Source of the DNA: an uncultured Alphaproteobacteria bacterium
Lineage (GTDB): Bacteria > Pseudomonadota > Alphaproteobacteria > RF32 > CAG-239
DNA: 6,050 nt
NCBI GenBank assembly: GCA_900540425.1
Contig: UQFU01000088.1
Coordinates: forward strand, 1-6,050
Reading direction: 5' to 3'
Under the pieces are notes generated by a model. That model had not been told where the DNA came from. It saw only the letters and a list, made by a program, of their open reading frames with translations, and did not search any database. Position numbers and translations under genes: made by a program. Below, piece after piece: positions 1 to 5,561 of this stretch. Positions within the stretch are counted from its first letter, which is position 1. Each line of letters opens with the position of its first letter.

Positions 1-72
1 ACCGCCATCCCTCCAAACGGAGGTTTTTTTTATGGCGCGGTGCCGCCTTGTTGCCAAGCGAGCAAATGATAA
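1..72 (+). repeat. 72-bp direct repeat, copy 1
   Basis: This segment recurs at 155-226 with only two differences (A56 versus G210, T70 versus C224), after which the sequences diverge. The copy starts at the first base of the window, so the unit may extend further left. It contains a CCTCC/GGAGG hairpin with a T8 tract, and ACCGCCAT (1-8) can also pair with the bulged complement at 32-41, giving a longer two-part hairpin. Copy 1 alone has a further 7-bp inverted repeat, GCCTTGT (45-51) with ACAAGGC (91-97). The function is not known from sequence; a duplicated terminator region is the simplest explanation. Confidence 0.9.
10..31 (+). terminator. Rho-independent terminator-like hairpin, copy 1
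   Basis: CCTCC (10-14), loop AAAC (15-18), GGAGG (19-23), then eight T residues (24-31). The short G/C stem followed directly by a T tract has the form of an intrinsic terminator reading left to right, so it would end a plus-strand gene lying left of the window. It cannot serve the minus-strand ABC gene, because on that strand the hairpin is preceded by A residues and is not followed by a T tract. The 5-bp inner stem is short; the outer arms at 1-8 and 32-41 may strengthen it. Confidence 0.6.
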
Positions 73-151
73 TGCCGCGAAGCGAGGCTTACAAGGCAAA
101 CAACGTGAGTATGTTAAGCTGGAAGGCAAAGCCGAACCAGCTGTTACATAA
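32..151 (+). CDS. Possible 39-residue small ORF (doubtful)
   Basis: An ATG lies 8 nt after GGAGG (19-23) and opens a 39-codon frame ending in TAA at 149-151. The product would begin MARCRLVAKRANDN and is rich in Lys and Arg, with no membrane segment or recognised domain. The frame is also open leftward to the window edge, so it could be the end of a longer frame. Against its being a gene: the Shine-Dalgarno-like GGAGG is the 3' arm of a terminator-like hairpin, the T8 tract separates it from the ATG, and the second copy of the repeat gives only 15 residues. Treat it as unproven. Confidence 0.2.
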   Translation: MARCRLVAKRANDNAAKRGLQGKQREYVKLEGKAEPAVT

Positions 152-154
152 CGA

Positions 155-226
155 ACCGCCATCCCTCCAAACGGAGGTTTTTTTTATGGCGCGGTGCCGC
201 CTTGTTGCCGAGCGAGCAAATGACAA
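155..226 (+). repeat. 72-bp direct repeat, copy 2
   Basis: This is the second copy of the sequence at 1-72, offset by 154 bp, with 70 of 72 positions identical including the hairpin, the T8 tract and the following ATG. The 154-bp period is not a multiple of three, so the two copies lie in different reading frames, which argues against an in-frame protein repeat. The copy ends about 20 bp beyond the stop codon of the convergent minus-strand ABC transporter gene. Confidence 0.9.
164..185 (+). terminator. Rho-independent terminator-like hairpin, copy 2
   Basis: CCTCC (164-168), loop AAAC, GGAGG (173-177), then T8 (178-185), identical to the hairpin at 10-31. It would act on plus-strand transcripts and, as the second of a pair, could stop read-through into the convergent ABC transporter gene. 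Confidence 0.6.
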
Positions 227-233
227 CTTATAA
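186..233 (+). CDS. Possible 15-residue micro-ORF (doubtful)
   Basis: An ATG 8 nt after GGAGG (173-177) opens 15 codons (MARCRLVAERANDNL) ending in TAA at 231-233. It shares its first 14 residues, apart from Lys to Glu at position 9, with the frame at 32-151. Both differences between the repeat copies that fall in the frame keep it open: one is an AAG/GAG change and the other is a silent GAT/GAC change. That is weak evidence with so few sites. It is probably a by-product of the repeated terminator sequence. Confidence 0.12.
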   Translation: MARCRLVAERANDNL

Positions 234-247
234 GCCGCTCGAATTTA

Positions 248-2011
248 TTATTTGAGCTGCGTTTTATACAAAGATGCGTAAATGCTGTTTTCTTTATTTA
301 TCAGCTGTTCATGGCTGCCGATTTCGGCAATTTCTCCATAGTTGACCACAACAATCTTATCGGCATTGCGTACTGTTGACAGCCGGTGGGCAATAATCAG
401 GACCGTCCGGTCCTTCATCAGGTTCTCAATCGCCTGCTGCACAACCGCTTCAGACTTATTATCCAAGGCCGAAGTCGCTTCGTCGAGAATAACGACCGGA
501 GCATCCTTGATAAAAGCGCGGGCGATGGCAATCCTCTGTTTTTGGCCGCCGGAGAGCAGCACTCCCCGCTCGCCAATCTGCGTATCGAGGCCTCTTTCCA
601 AGGAGCGGATAAACTCGTCAAGACATGCGGATTTTACGGCTTTGTCAATTTGTTCGGGGGTAGCGTCTTCTTTTCCCAACAGAATATTTTCACGAATAGT
701 CCCGGCAAACAGGAAATTGTCCTGAAACACAACGGCGATTTTGTCGCGCAAAGATACCAAGTCAATATCCCGAACGTCACGGCCGTCAATCAGGACGTTT
801 CCCGACTTTACATCATAAAAACGCGGCAACAGGTTTACCAACGTGGTTTTTCCGCCGCCGGAATTGCCGACAAAAGCGACTGTTTCTCCTACTTTTATAT
901 TCAGATTAATATTTTTCAGAACCGGTTTGTTTCTGACATATTCAAAATTAACGTTCCGATACTCTATTCCGTTATTAACGGCCGTCAGCTTGACAGCATC
1001 GGGCTTGTTGCAGATCGCCGGCTTTTTTTCCAACAAGTCAAAAACACGCTCCATTGCCATCAGCGCCATTTGTACCGAATTATAATTGTTGCCGATGGAT
1101 TTAATCGGATTATAGAGCATAATTAACGCGGTAATAAAAGAAACAAAGTTTCCGGCGGTGATTTCGTGATGAACAATCAAGTAGCTGCCCAACCAAATAA
1201 CAACGGCAATTCCCAGAGAAACAATAAAGTGCATCAACGGCGACATCAGACCCGTCCGCTGAATCATCTTTATCCCCAGCTTGAACACCGAGCGCAGAGT
1301 TTCGCGGAAACGCTGTCCCTGATAATCATATAAATTATACGAAGTTACAATCCGGTTGCCGTTAAAAGTTTCGTTAAAATGGGTCATAACCGCAGCACCG
1401 GAAAAAATAGTCTTATCCATCACCGATTTAATCCGCCGGCGCACGGTGGTCAGCGGATAAAGCGCGCCAAACAGCACAACGACGGCAACCAACGCCAGTT
1501 CCCAAGAATTGTAAAATAAAACGCCAATCAGCGAAACGGAAGAGAAGATGCGGGTTGTAAATAACTTCAAATTGGAAAGCAAGCCATTGCAGGCCAGGTC
1601 AACATCATTGTTAAAGCGAAACTGAATATCGCCGGAGGTTGATTTGTCAAAAAAAGAAGCATCGTAAGCCATCAGTTTGTCAAACAAATCTATTTTGACG
1701 TCATTGGCAATTTTGCGGCCGACCCAGGTATTGAGGTATGTGGCGGTATAATTCAACAGGCTTTGCAGGCAGCTGAAAACGATAATCAAAATCGGGATAT
1801 ATGCCGTGGAAGCGGTGTTTTTTTCTACCATGACCACATCCATATACGGCTTGAGCGACCAAGCGATAACCGCATCCATGGAACCGATCGGTATGGTAAT
1901 TAAAACGGCAAGAAGCGCCCTTCCCCAGTAGGGTTTTACATACGGCAAAATCTTGCGATAGTTTTTGACCATATATAAAGAATTGATTTTTTCCCGAATT
2001 TTTTTAAACAT
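248..2011 (-). CDS. MsbA-like ABC exporter half-transporter (fused TMD-NBD)
   Basis: A complete 587-residue ABC exporter of the MsbA/lipid-flippase type, close to the usual length of about 580. The N-terminal part holds roughly six membrane segments (near 31-51, 71-90, 155-172, 173-190, 262-280 and 284-302). The ATPase domain follows from about 348: Walker A GNSGGGKTT (382-390), Q-loop Gln430, signature LSGGQ (486-490), Walker B VVILD with catalytic Glu511, D-loop SALD and switch His542. All key residues are present, so it should be active as a homodimer in the inner membrane. The start at 2011 has AGGA about 7 nt upstream, and a promoter-like sequence precedes it. The likely substrate is a lipid A-like or polyprenyl/lipid-linked glycan. 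Sequence does not fix this, and it may be a locus-specific paralogue, not the housekeeping MsbA. No minus-strand terminator is visible after its stop. Confidence 0.93.
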   Translation of the reverse strand: MFKKIREKINSLYMVKNYRKILPYVKPYWGRALLAVLITIPIGSMDAVIAWSLKPYMDVVMVEKNTASTAYIPILIIVFSCLQSLLNYTATYLNTWVGRKIANDVKIDLFDKLMAYDASFFDKSTSGDIQFRFNNDVDLACNGLLSNLKLFTTRIFSSVSLIGVLFYNSWELALVAVVVLFGALYPLTTVRRRIKSVMDKTIFSGAAVMTHFNETFNGNRIVTSYNLYDYQGQRFRETLRSVFKLGIKMIQRTGLMSPLMHFIVSLGIAVVIWLGSYLIVHHEITAGNFVSFITALIMLYNPIKSIGNNYNSVQMALMAMERVFDLLEKKPAICNKPDAVKLTAVNNGIEYRNVNFEYVRNKPVLKNINLNIKVGETVAFVGNSGGGKTTLVNLLPRFYDVKSGNVLIDGRDVRDIDLVSLRDKIAVVFQDNFLFAGTIRENILLGKEDATPEQIDKAVKSACLDEFIRSLERGLDTQIGERGVLLSGGQKQRIAIARAFIKDAPVVILDEATSALDNKSEAVVQQAIENLMKDRTVLIIAHRLSTVRNADKIVVVNYGEIAEIGSHEQLINKENSIYASLYKTQLK

Positions 2012-2041
2012 TCTTATTCCTGCTGCTTCATTGCATCTTTC

Positions 2042-2070
2042 TATATAATATACTTTTATACCAATGTCTA
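2042..2070 (-). promoter_or_regulatory. Sigma70-like promoter for the ABC exporter gene
   Basis: On the minus strand TAGACA (2065-2070, one mismatch to TTGACA) is followed after 17 bp by TATATA (2042-2047). The expected start of transcription is near 2035, giving a leader of about 24 nt that contains the AGGA ribosome binding site before the ATG at 2011. The region is AT-rich, so chance matches are easy, but the spacing and position are right. No clear terminator hairpin for the upstream glycosyltransferase gene is visible in 2012-2126, so read-through is also possible. Confidence 0.45.
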
Positions 2071-2126
2071 TATTTTAAGGATGAATTGCCTTTCCTGGGT
2101 TAATTTAATACTTTAATAAACAATAA

Positions 2127-3191
2127 TTAAATTTTGATAAAATTGAATAATTTTACTTCTTTATTTGGGTGGGCGCGAACTTTGAGAATGGGTATAAATC
2201 CGAATAAAAAGTAACGGACAACCCAATAATTTCCTTTAATACGGATAAGAGGAATGCCCCATATTTTTTTCCAAGATGCAACCGGCAGACTGCGCAAAAA
2301 GATTTCATAAACTTCCGGCGCGGCAACCGTTTTAATTTGTTTAGAAAACTCCACCCGGCAGGTTTCCGGAATATGGCGGTAATAATGGCTGTATTCCAAC
2401 GCTTGCTGCTGATACAAAGCCGGAAGCAGCCATTCTTCCTTTAAGCCGATTTTTTGCGGCAAGCCGGAGATTTTGTTCCATACCTCGATAATTTCAAAAG
2501 CATTTTTATCTGCTAAGATTTCCGAAGACAAAGAATCGGAGAGCTGCCGGTAGCAATACAACTTTTCCCAGACAACCGCAATGCGCTTTGCCCTCAAAAG
2601 CGTTTCATAATAGAACAAATTATCTTCAAAACGCTTTACCGGCAAAAACGAAATACGATATTTTTCCAGAAAATCCCGGCGGTATATTTTGTTCCAAACA
2701 ACAACGCAATTTTGCGAACTGAAAAGTTTTTTATGAGAAATGTCTTTCCAGCAAAAAACCTCTCCTGATTTAAAAACCTGCAAATTTGGCAGCTCATATT
2801 CCTGGCTGCCCGTTATTTCGCTGCCGGAAGCATCAATCAGCCGAACCGGAGAAAAGACCATATCGGCATTTTGTTTTTCGGCCGTTTTCCACATTTTTTC
2901 AAGCATATGAGGGGCCATACAATCATCAGCATCAAGAAAAGCGACATATTTTCCCTGTGCCGCTTTTAAGCCGACGTTTCTGGCTTCGCCAAGCCCCTGC
3001 CCGTTATCATGCAGGATTTTTATTTTTTTACCAAATTCGGAAAGGCTGCGGGGACAATCAGAATCTTTACTTAGTACCGCAACAACCTCTATGTCGGAAA
3101 AGCTCTGAGCCTTAACCGAAGCCAGACATTCTTGCAAATATCCTGTGTTGCCTTTTATCGGAATAATAACCGAAATCTGCGGAATATTCAT
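2127..3191 (-). CDS. Family 2 (GT-A) glycosyltransferase
   Basis: A 354-residue GT2-type glycosyltransferase that transfers a sugar from a nucleotide or lipid-linked donor to an envelope glycan; donor and acceptor cannot be read from sequence. The GT-A fold is clear: ISVIIPIKG at 6-14, GLGEARNVGL at 66-75, the metal-binding DXD as FLDADD (85-90), and a likely catalytic-region FEDNLFYYET at 188-197. No membrane-spanning domain is present, so it is probably cytoplasmic or peripheral. The C-terminal tail (about 310-341) has an aromatic segment, YFLFGFIPILKV, of a kind seen at the ends of many LPS or capsule glycosyltransferases. I chose the ATG at 3191 because the GT fold begins right after it. 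A longer frame from a TTG at 3212 adds seven residues and would consume the GGAAAAGG sequence that otherwise serves as ribosome binding site. Confidence 0.9.
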   Translation of the reverse strand: MNIPQISVIIPIKGNTGYLQECLASVKAQSFSDIEVVAVLSKDSDCPRSLSEFGKKIKILHDNGQGLGEARNVGLKAAQGKYVAFLDADDCMAPHMLEKMWKTAEKQNADMVFSPVRLIDASGSEITGSQEYELPNLQVFKSGEVFCWKDISHKKLFSSQNCVVVWNKIYRRDFLEKYRISFLPVKRFEDNLFYYETLLRAKRIAVVWEKLYCYRQLSDSLSSEILADKNAFEIIEVWNKISGLPQKIGLKEEWLLPALYQQQALEYSHYYRHIPETCRVEFSKQIKTVAAPEVYEIFLRSLPVASWKKIWGIPLIRIKGNYWVVRYFLFGFIPILKVRAHPNKEVKLFNFIKI

Positions 3192-3224
3192 TATAATCAA
3201 AACCTTTTCCAAGCTTACGATTAT

Positions 3225-3252
3225 AAAATATCATGCTCTGCAGATTTTACAA
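3225..3252 (-). promoter_or_regulatory. Possible promoter upstream of the glycosyltransferase gene
   Basis: On the minus strand TTGTAA (3247-3252) and TATTTT (3225-3230) are spaced by 16 bp; a perfect TATAAT also occurs at 3220-3225 but lies 21 bp from that -35 candidate. Transcription would start some 25 bp before the ATG at 3191. The match is modest and the sequence is AT-rich, so this is a weak call. It is supported by the 102-bp gap that separates this gene from the compact upstream operon. Confidence 0.3.
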
Positions 3253-3265
3253 GTTATCATAACTT
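3251..3265 (-). repeat. 15-bp perfect palindrome, candidate operator
   Basis: AAGTTAT-C-ATAACTT has 7-bp arms around a single central base. It overlaps the upstream end of the -35 candidate by two bases, which is a typical place for a dimeric regulator to bind. It is flanked by a 9-bp direct repeat, GCAGATTTT, at 3240-3248 and 3273-3281. There is no T tract after it on the minus strand, so it does not look like an intrinsic terminator of the upstream gene. No known operator family is recognised. Confidence 0.4.
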
Positions 3266-3293
3266 CTTATGCGCAGATTTTGTCCTTATTCTT

Positions 3294-4211
3294 CTATATA
3301 GTTAACAACCCGGAATTGATGACAGGGGCAATATCGTATATTTTAACCCAATCGTCACAAACGGTTTCTGCCTGCGGGTGGGTATCGGTACAAAAAATTT
3401 TTTCAATCAACCCGCATTTTTTCATATTTTCCAAAGCTCCCGGTACAAAGACGCCGTGTGTTGTCAGGACATATATCTTCCGCGCTCCAGCTTCTTTATA
3501 TGCACGCGCGGCATTAATGATAGAGCTTCCGGATCGTATCATATCGTCATATATGGCAACATCTCTTCCGCGGACATTGGCACTCAAAGCCACAACTCTG
3601 GTTTGACTGCCGGAAAGGCGTTCTTTCATCAGGTAAGCGCTTTCCAAATTCAGTCGCTGGCTCATTTTTTCAATCCATTTGGCTCGTCCCATATCGGTTG
3701 AAGCCAAAACGGTTTCGGCCCCAAGTTCGGCAACAATTCGGCGGATAACCGGTTCGGAGGTCAGATGAACCGTATGGACAGAGCCTTCAAAATAATACTG
3801 GACGCCCAAAGAATGCAAATCTATCAGATAGATAAAATTACCTTGTGCCGAAAGCGGAATGGTACTGAGCAGCCGGGCAATGTTTTTGGCAGGAACAACT
3901 TCCCCCACCCGAACGGCCCGCTCCATTGTCGAATATCCAAAATACGGAATAACCAGATGCAGCGAGGAGCATTGCTGTCCGACTAATTCGCAAGCCAGAT
4001 TGTATGTTTCCATAACTGCGGCATCGCTTATGGTTCCGGAAATCAGGACTGCCGGCCGGTTCCGAATTTTTTCAGGATTAATAATTCTATGGTAGATCTC
4101 GCCATCCGGAAACTTACAGGTTTCGATTTCGCCGATTGTAAATTCTGAATTCAGGTTCTGCAATTTATTTTGAAGATACCGATAAGTTTCCGCAGAGAAG
4201 AGATTAATCAT
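3294..4211 (-). CDS. Ribose-phosphate pyrophosphokinase (PRPP synthase), divergent class II-like
   Basis: A 305-residue PRPP synthase homologue, which would convert ribose 5-phosphate and ATP to PRPP and AMP in the cytoplasm. Visible motifs are FPDGE (34-38), IPYFGY (88-93) followed by MERAVRVGEVVPAKNIARLL (96-115), DLHSLG (131-136) with the metal-site Asp131/His133, the PRPP loop DDMIRSGSS (222-230), and THGVF (251-255). Compared with the usual bacterial enzyme, the Asp of DDMID is Arg226 and the QDRK segment is replaced by MERxxxxGE. Both features recall plant-type class II PRPP synthases, from memory and without alignment. The start at 4211 is preferred over an ATG 12 codons upstream because AGGAAG lies 6 nt before it. 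It overlaps the preceding dehydrogenase gene by 8 bp and shares an operon with a PRPP-using prenyltransferase, which suggests a dedicated precursor supply. Confidence 0.88.
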   Translation of the reverse strand: MINLFSAETYRYLQNKLQNLNSEFTIGEIETCKFPDGEIYHRIINPEKIRNRPAVLISGTISDAAVMETYNLACELVGQQCSSLHLVIPYFGYSTMERAVRVGEVVPAKNIARLLSTIPLSAQGNFIYLIDLHSLGVQYYFEGSVHTVHLTSEPVIRRIVAELGAETVLASTDMGRAKWIEKMSQRLNLESAYLMKERLSGSQTRVVALSANVRGRDVAIYDDMIRSGSSIINAARAYKEAGARKIYVLTTHGVFVPGALENMKKCGLIEKIFCTDTHPQAETVCDDWVKIYDIAPVINSGLLTI

Positions 4212-5175
4212 TTTTATCTTCCTTTCGGTGATGGTTTTGATATTCAATGAAAGCTGCCTGCATCATATCCGCATCATTATATTGCGGGTGCCATCCTAAT
4301 TCTTTTTCCGTTTGGGAAATGTCAATAATATAGTCTTCGTCTGCAATCATGTACTGCTCTTTATACATGATTTCCACCCCAACCTTACCGAATATTCCCA
4401 GCACGGCCTTAACGAAACTCCCCCATGTCGGAAGCAAAACGGATTTTGAACGGTTTTGCTTTATGATACCCTGCAACAATTCTTTAACCTGCGGCGGATT
4501 TTTTGAACCAAGGTTATATTCCGCATTGGGAAAATTATGGTCTACCGCTTTCAAAACGGCATCGGCACAATCATTGACGGAAACCATTTGATAACAGTTC
4601 TTGCCGCTGCCAATCATCGGCACGGGAAGGTTCCATTCAATTAATTTAAACAACTTTATCAAAATTCCCAGCCGGCCTTTGCCAATAATCATCCGGGGAC
4701 GGAAAATGGTGATATTCATCCCCCGATCGCGGAACTTACGACAAATATCTTCAGCTTTTTTCTTGCTGGCGCCATAATAGCCAAACGGTTGTTGCGGGTG
4801 TCCGGCATCAACAGGAAGGTACTGCGGTTTTCCGTACACCATGTCCGTACTGAAAAAAACCATTTCGGAAGCACCGTCGGCACGCATTTTCTTCAAAATA
4901 TTTTCAGTTCCGCGGCAATTGACATTTTCAAAAAATTCCTGCCGTCCCTTGCGGGGAACCTTATGGTGATATTGGTTGGCCGCCAACTGAACCACGACAT
5001 CACCGGGTTTGAAGTCAAAAGTTATTTCTTCGGTTATATCCTGTTTGACATATTCAACTTCCGAACGGGGAGAAACAATATCAAGGACAATAATATTATT
5101 TTCGCCTTTTTCTTTCAACTGTCGGATTAATTCCTGTCCGACAAACCCCGAACCGCCGATAACAATATATCTCAT
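4204..5175 (-). CDS. NAD-dependent epimerase/dehydratase (extended SDR)
   Basis: A 323-residue extended short-chain dehydrogenase/reductase. The N-terminal Rossmann fold carries GGSGFVG (7-13), an acidic end of beta-2 at Asp32 that favours NAD(H) over NADP(H), and QLAANQY at 63-69. The active site is visible as Ser109/Thr110 in FFSTDMVYG and the YxxxK pair Tyr134/Lys138. The C-terminal half (from about 158) is the variable substrate domain, ending with the ELGWHPQY motif common in sugar-nucleotide epimerases. The substrate is likely a nucleotide sugar or, given the operon, a lipid-linked or phosphorylated pentose; this last point is inference. Its start overlaps the stop of the SMR-like gene in an ATGA, implying translational coupling, and AAGGA lies about 9 nt upstream. 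It is longer than, and of a different SDR type from, mycobacterial DprE2, a classical SDR of roughly 250 residues. Confidence 0.88.
   Translation of the reverse strand: MRYIVIGGSGFVGQELIRQLKEKGENNIIVLDIVSPRSEVEYVKQDITEEITFDFKPGDVVVQLAANQYHHKVPRKGRQEFFENVNCRGTENILKKMRADGASEMVFFSTDMVYGKPQYLPVDAGHPQQPFGYYGASKKKAEDICRKFRDRGMNITIFRPRMIIGKGRLGILIKLFKLIEWNLPVPMIGSGKNCYQMVSVNDCADAVLKAVDHNFPNAEYNLGSKNPPQVKELLQGIIKQNRSKSVLLPTWGSFVKAVLGIFGKVGVEIMYKEQYMIADEDYIIDISQTEKELGWHPQYNDADMMQAAFIEYQNHHRKEDKND
4218..4223 (-). promoter_or_regulatory. Ribosome binding site fixing the PRPP synthase start
   Basis: AGGAAG on the minus strand lies 6 nt before the ATG at 4211, inside the end of the upstream dehydrogenase gene. 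It favours this start over the in-frame ATG at 4247, which would create a 44-bp overlap and a non-conserved N-terminal extension. Confidence 0.7.
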
Positions 5176-5552
5176 CGCACAAAATCCTTACTGTATGTTA
5201 AAATGACAACTCCCAAACAAATTATGGCAATGCCGAAAATTTTCTGTACAGTCAGCGGCTCTTTGAAAATCAAATAGGCCAAAACGGCGGTAACGACATA
5301 ACCAACGCTCAAAAAAGGGTATGCCAGGGAAACATTTACTTTAGACAGGACAATCATCCATAAAATAATGCTTATGCCATAGCTGAACATTCCCGACAAC
5401 AAATACATATTGGTAAATACGGATAAAGCCATATTCCAAATTTGTTCCATATTGAAAGAAACGCTCCCTAACTTCAACATTCCCTGACGGATAAATATCT
5501 GTGCCAAAGCATTTAGAAAAACGCTGGATAAAATAAGCGGTATATGCTGCAT
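5172..5552 (-). CDS. Four-helix SMR/EamA-type membrane protein, putative lipid-sugar flippase
   Basis: A 126-residue integral membrane protein with four hydrophobic helices (about 4-21, 48-69, 74-96, 101-120), the size and layout of the small multidrug resistance/EamA half-unit. Helix 3 shows VSLAYPFLSVGYVV and is followed by FKEPLT and a GIAIICLGVVIL helix 4, a pattern shared with ArnE/ArnF, the undecaprenyl-phosphoryl-aminoarabinose flippase subunits. Such proteins work as dimers in the inner membrane. Its place between a polyprenyl-phosphate phosphoribosyltransferase and a sugar dehydrogenase suggests it flips a lipid-linked pentose; a drug exporter is the alternative. AGGAG lies 6 nt before the ATG and overlaps the stop codon of the upstream prenyltransferase gene, and its own stop overlaps the next start by 4 bp, so the three are co-translated. 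Confidence 0.82.
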   Translation of the reverse strand: MQHIPLILSSVFLNALAQIFIRQGMLKLGSVSFNMEQIWNMALSVFTNMYLLSGMFSYGISIILWMIVLSKVNVSLAYPFLSVGYVVTAVLAYLIFKEPLTVQKIFGIAIICLGVVILTYSKDFVR

Positions 5553-5561
5553 TTGTTTCTC

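Noticed and set aside
1..226. Repeats as a CRISPR array or attachment-site pair
   Set aside because: There are only two copies, the 72-bp length is outside the usual CRISPR repeat range, and the 82-bp intervening sequence has no further repeat. No integrase, transposase or cas gene is present.
48..233. 61-codon plus-strand frame through the repeat region
   Set aside because: It starts at a weak site inside repeat copy 1 and runs in a frame different from the ATG frame of that copy. Only its last 15 codons coincide with the possible micro-ORF.
386..1126. 246-codon plus-strand open frame inside the ABC transporter gene
   Set aside because: It is antisense to a fully motif-supported ABC exporter, has no recognisable domain, and its composition is that expected of the opposite strand of a real gene.
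2012..2126. Small gene or RNA in the gap between the glycosyltransferase and ABC genes
   Set aside because: The 115 bp are AT-rich. Apart from the promoter-like elements and ribosome binding site I see no open frame or stable hairpin.
3192..3212. TTG start giving a 361-residue glycosyltransferase
   Set aside because: The seven added residues precede the conserved GT-A start and would use up the GGAAAAGG ribosome binding site of the ATG at 3191.
3251..3265. Palindrome as an intrinsic terminator of the PRPP synthase operon
   Set aside because: The arms are AT-rich, the one-base centre leaves no hairpin loop without breaking pairs, and no T tract follows on the minus strand.
3145..3606. 153-codon plus-strand open frame across the glycosyltransferase/PRPP synthase gap
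   Set aside because: Most of it is antisense to the PRPP synthase gene and it has no domain. It covers the gap only by chance in AT-rich sequence.
4789..5130. 113-codon plus-strand open frame inside the dehydrogenase gene
   Set aside because: It is fully antisense to the well-supported SDR Rossmann domain and shows no family motif.
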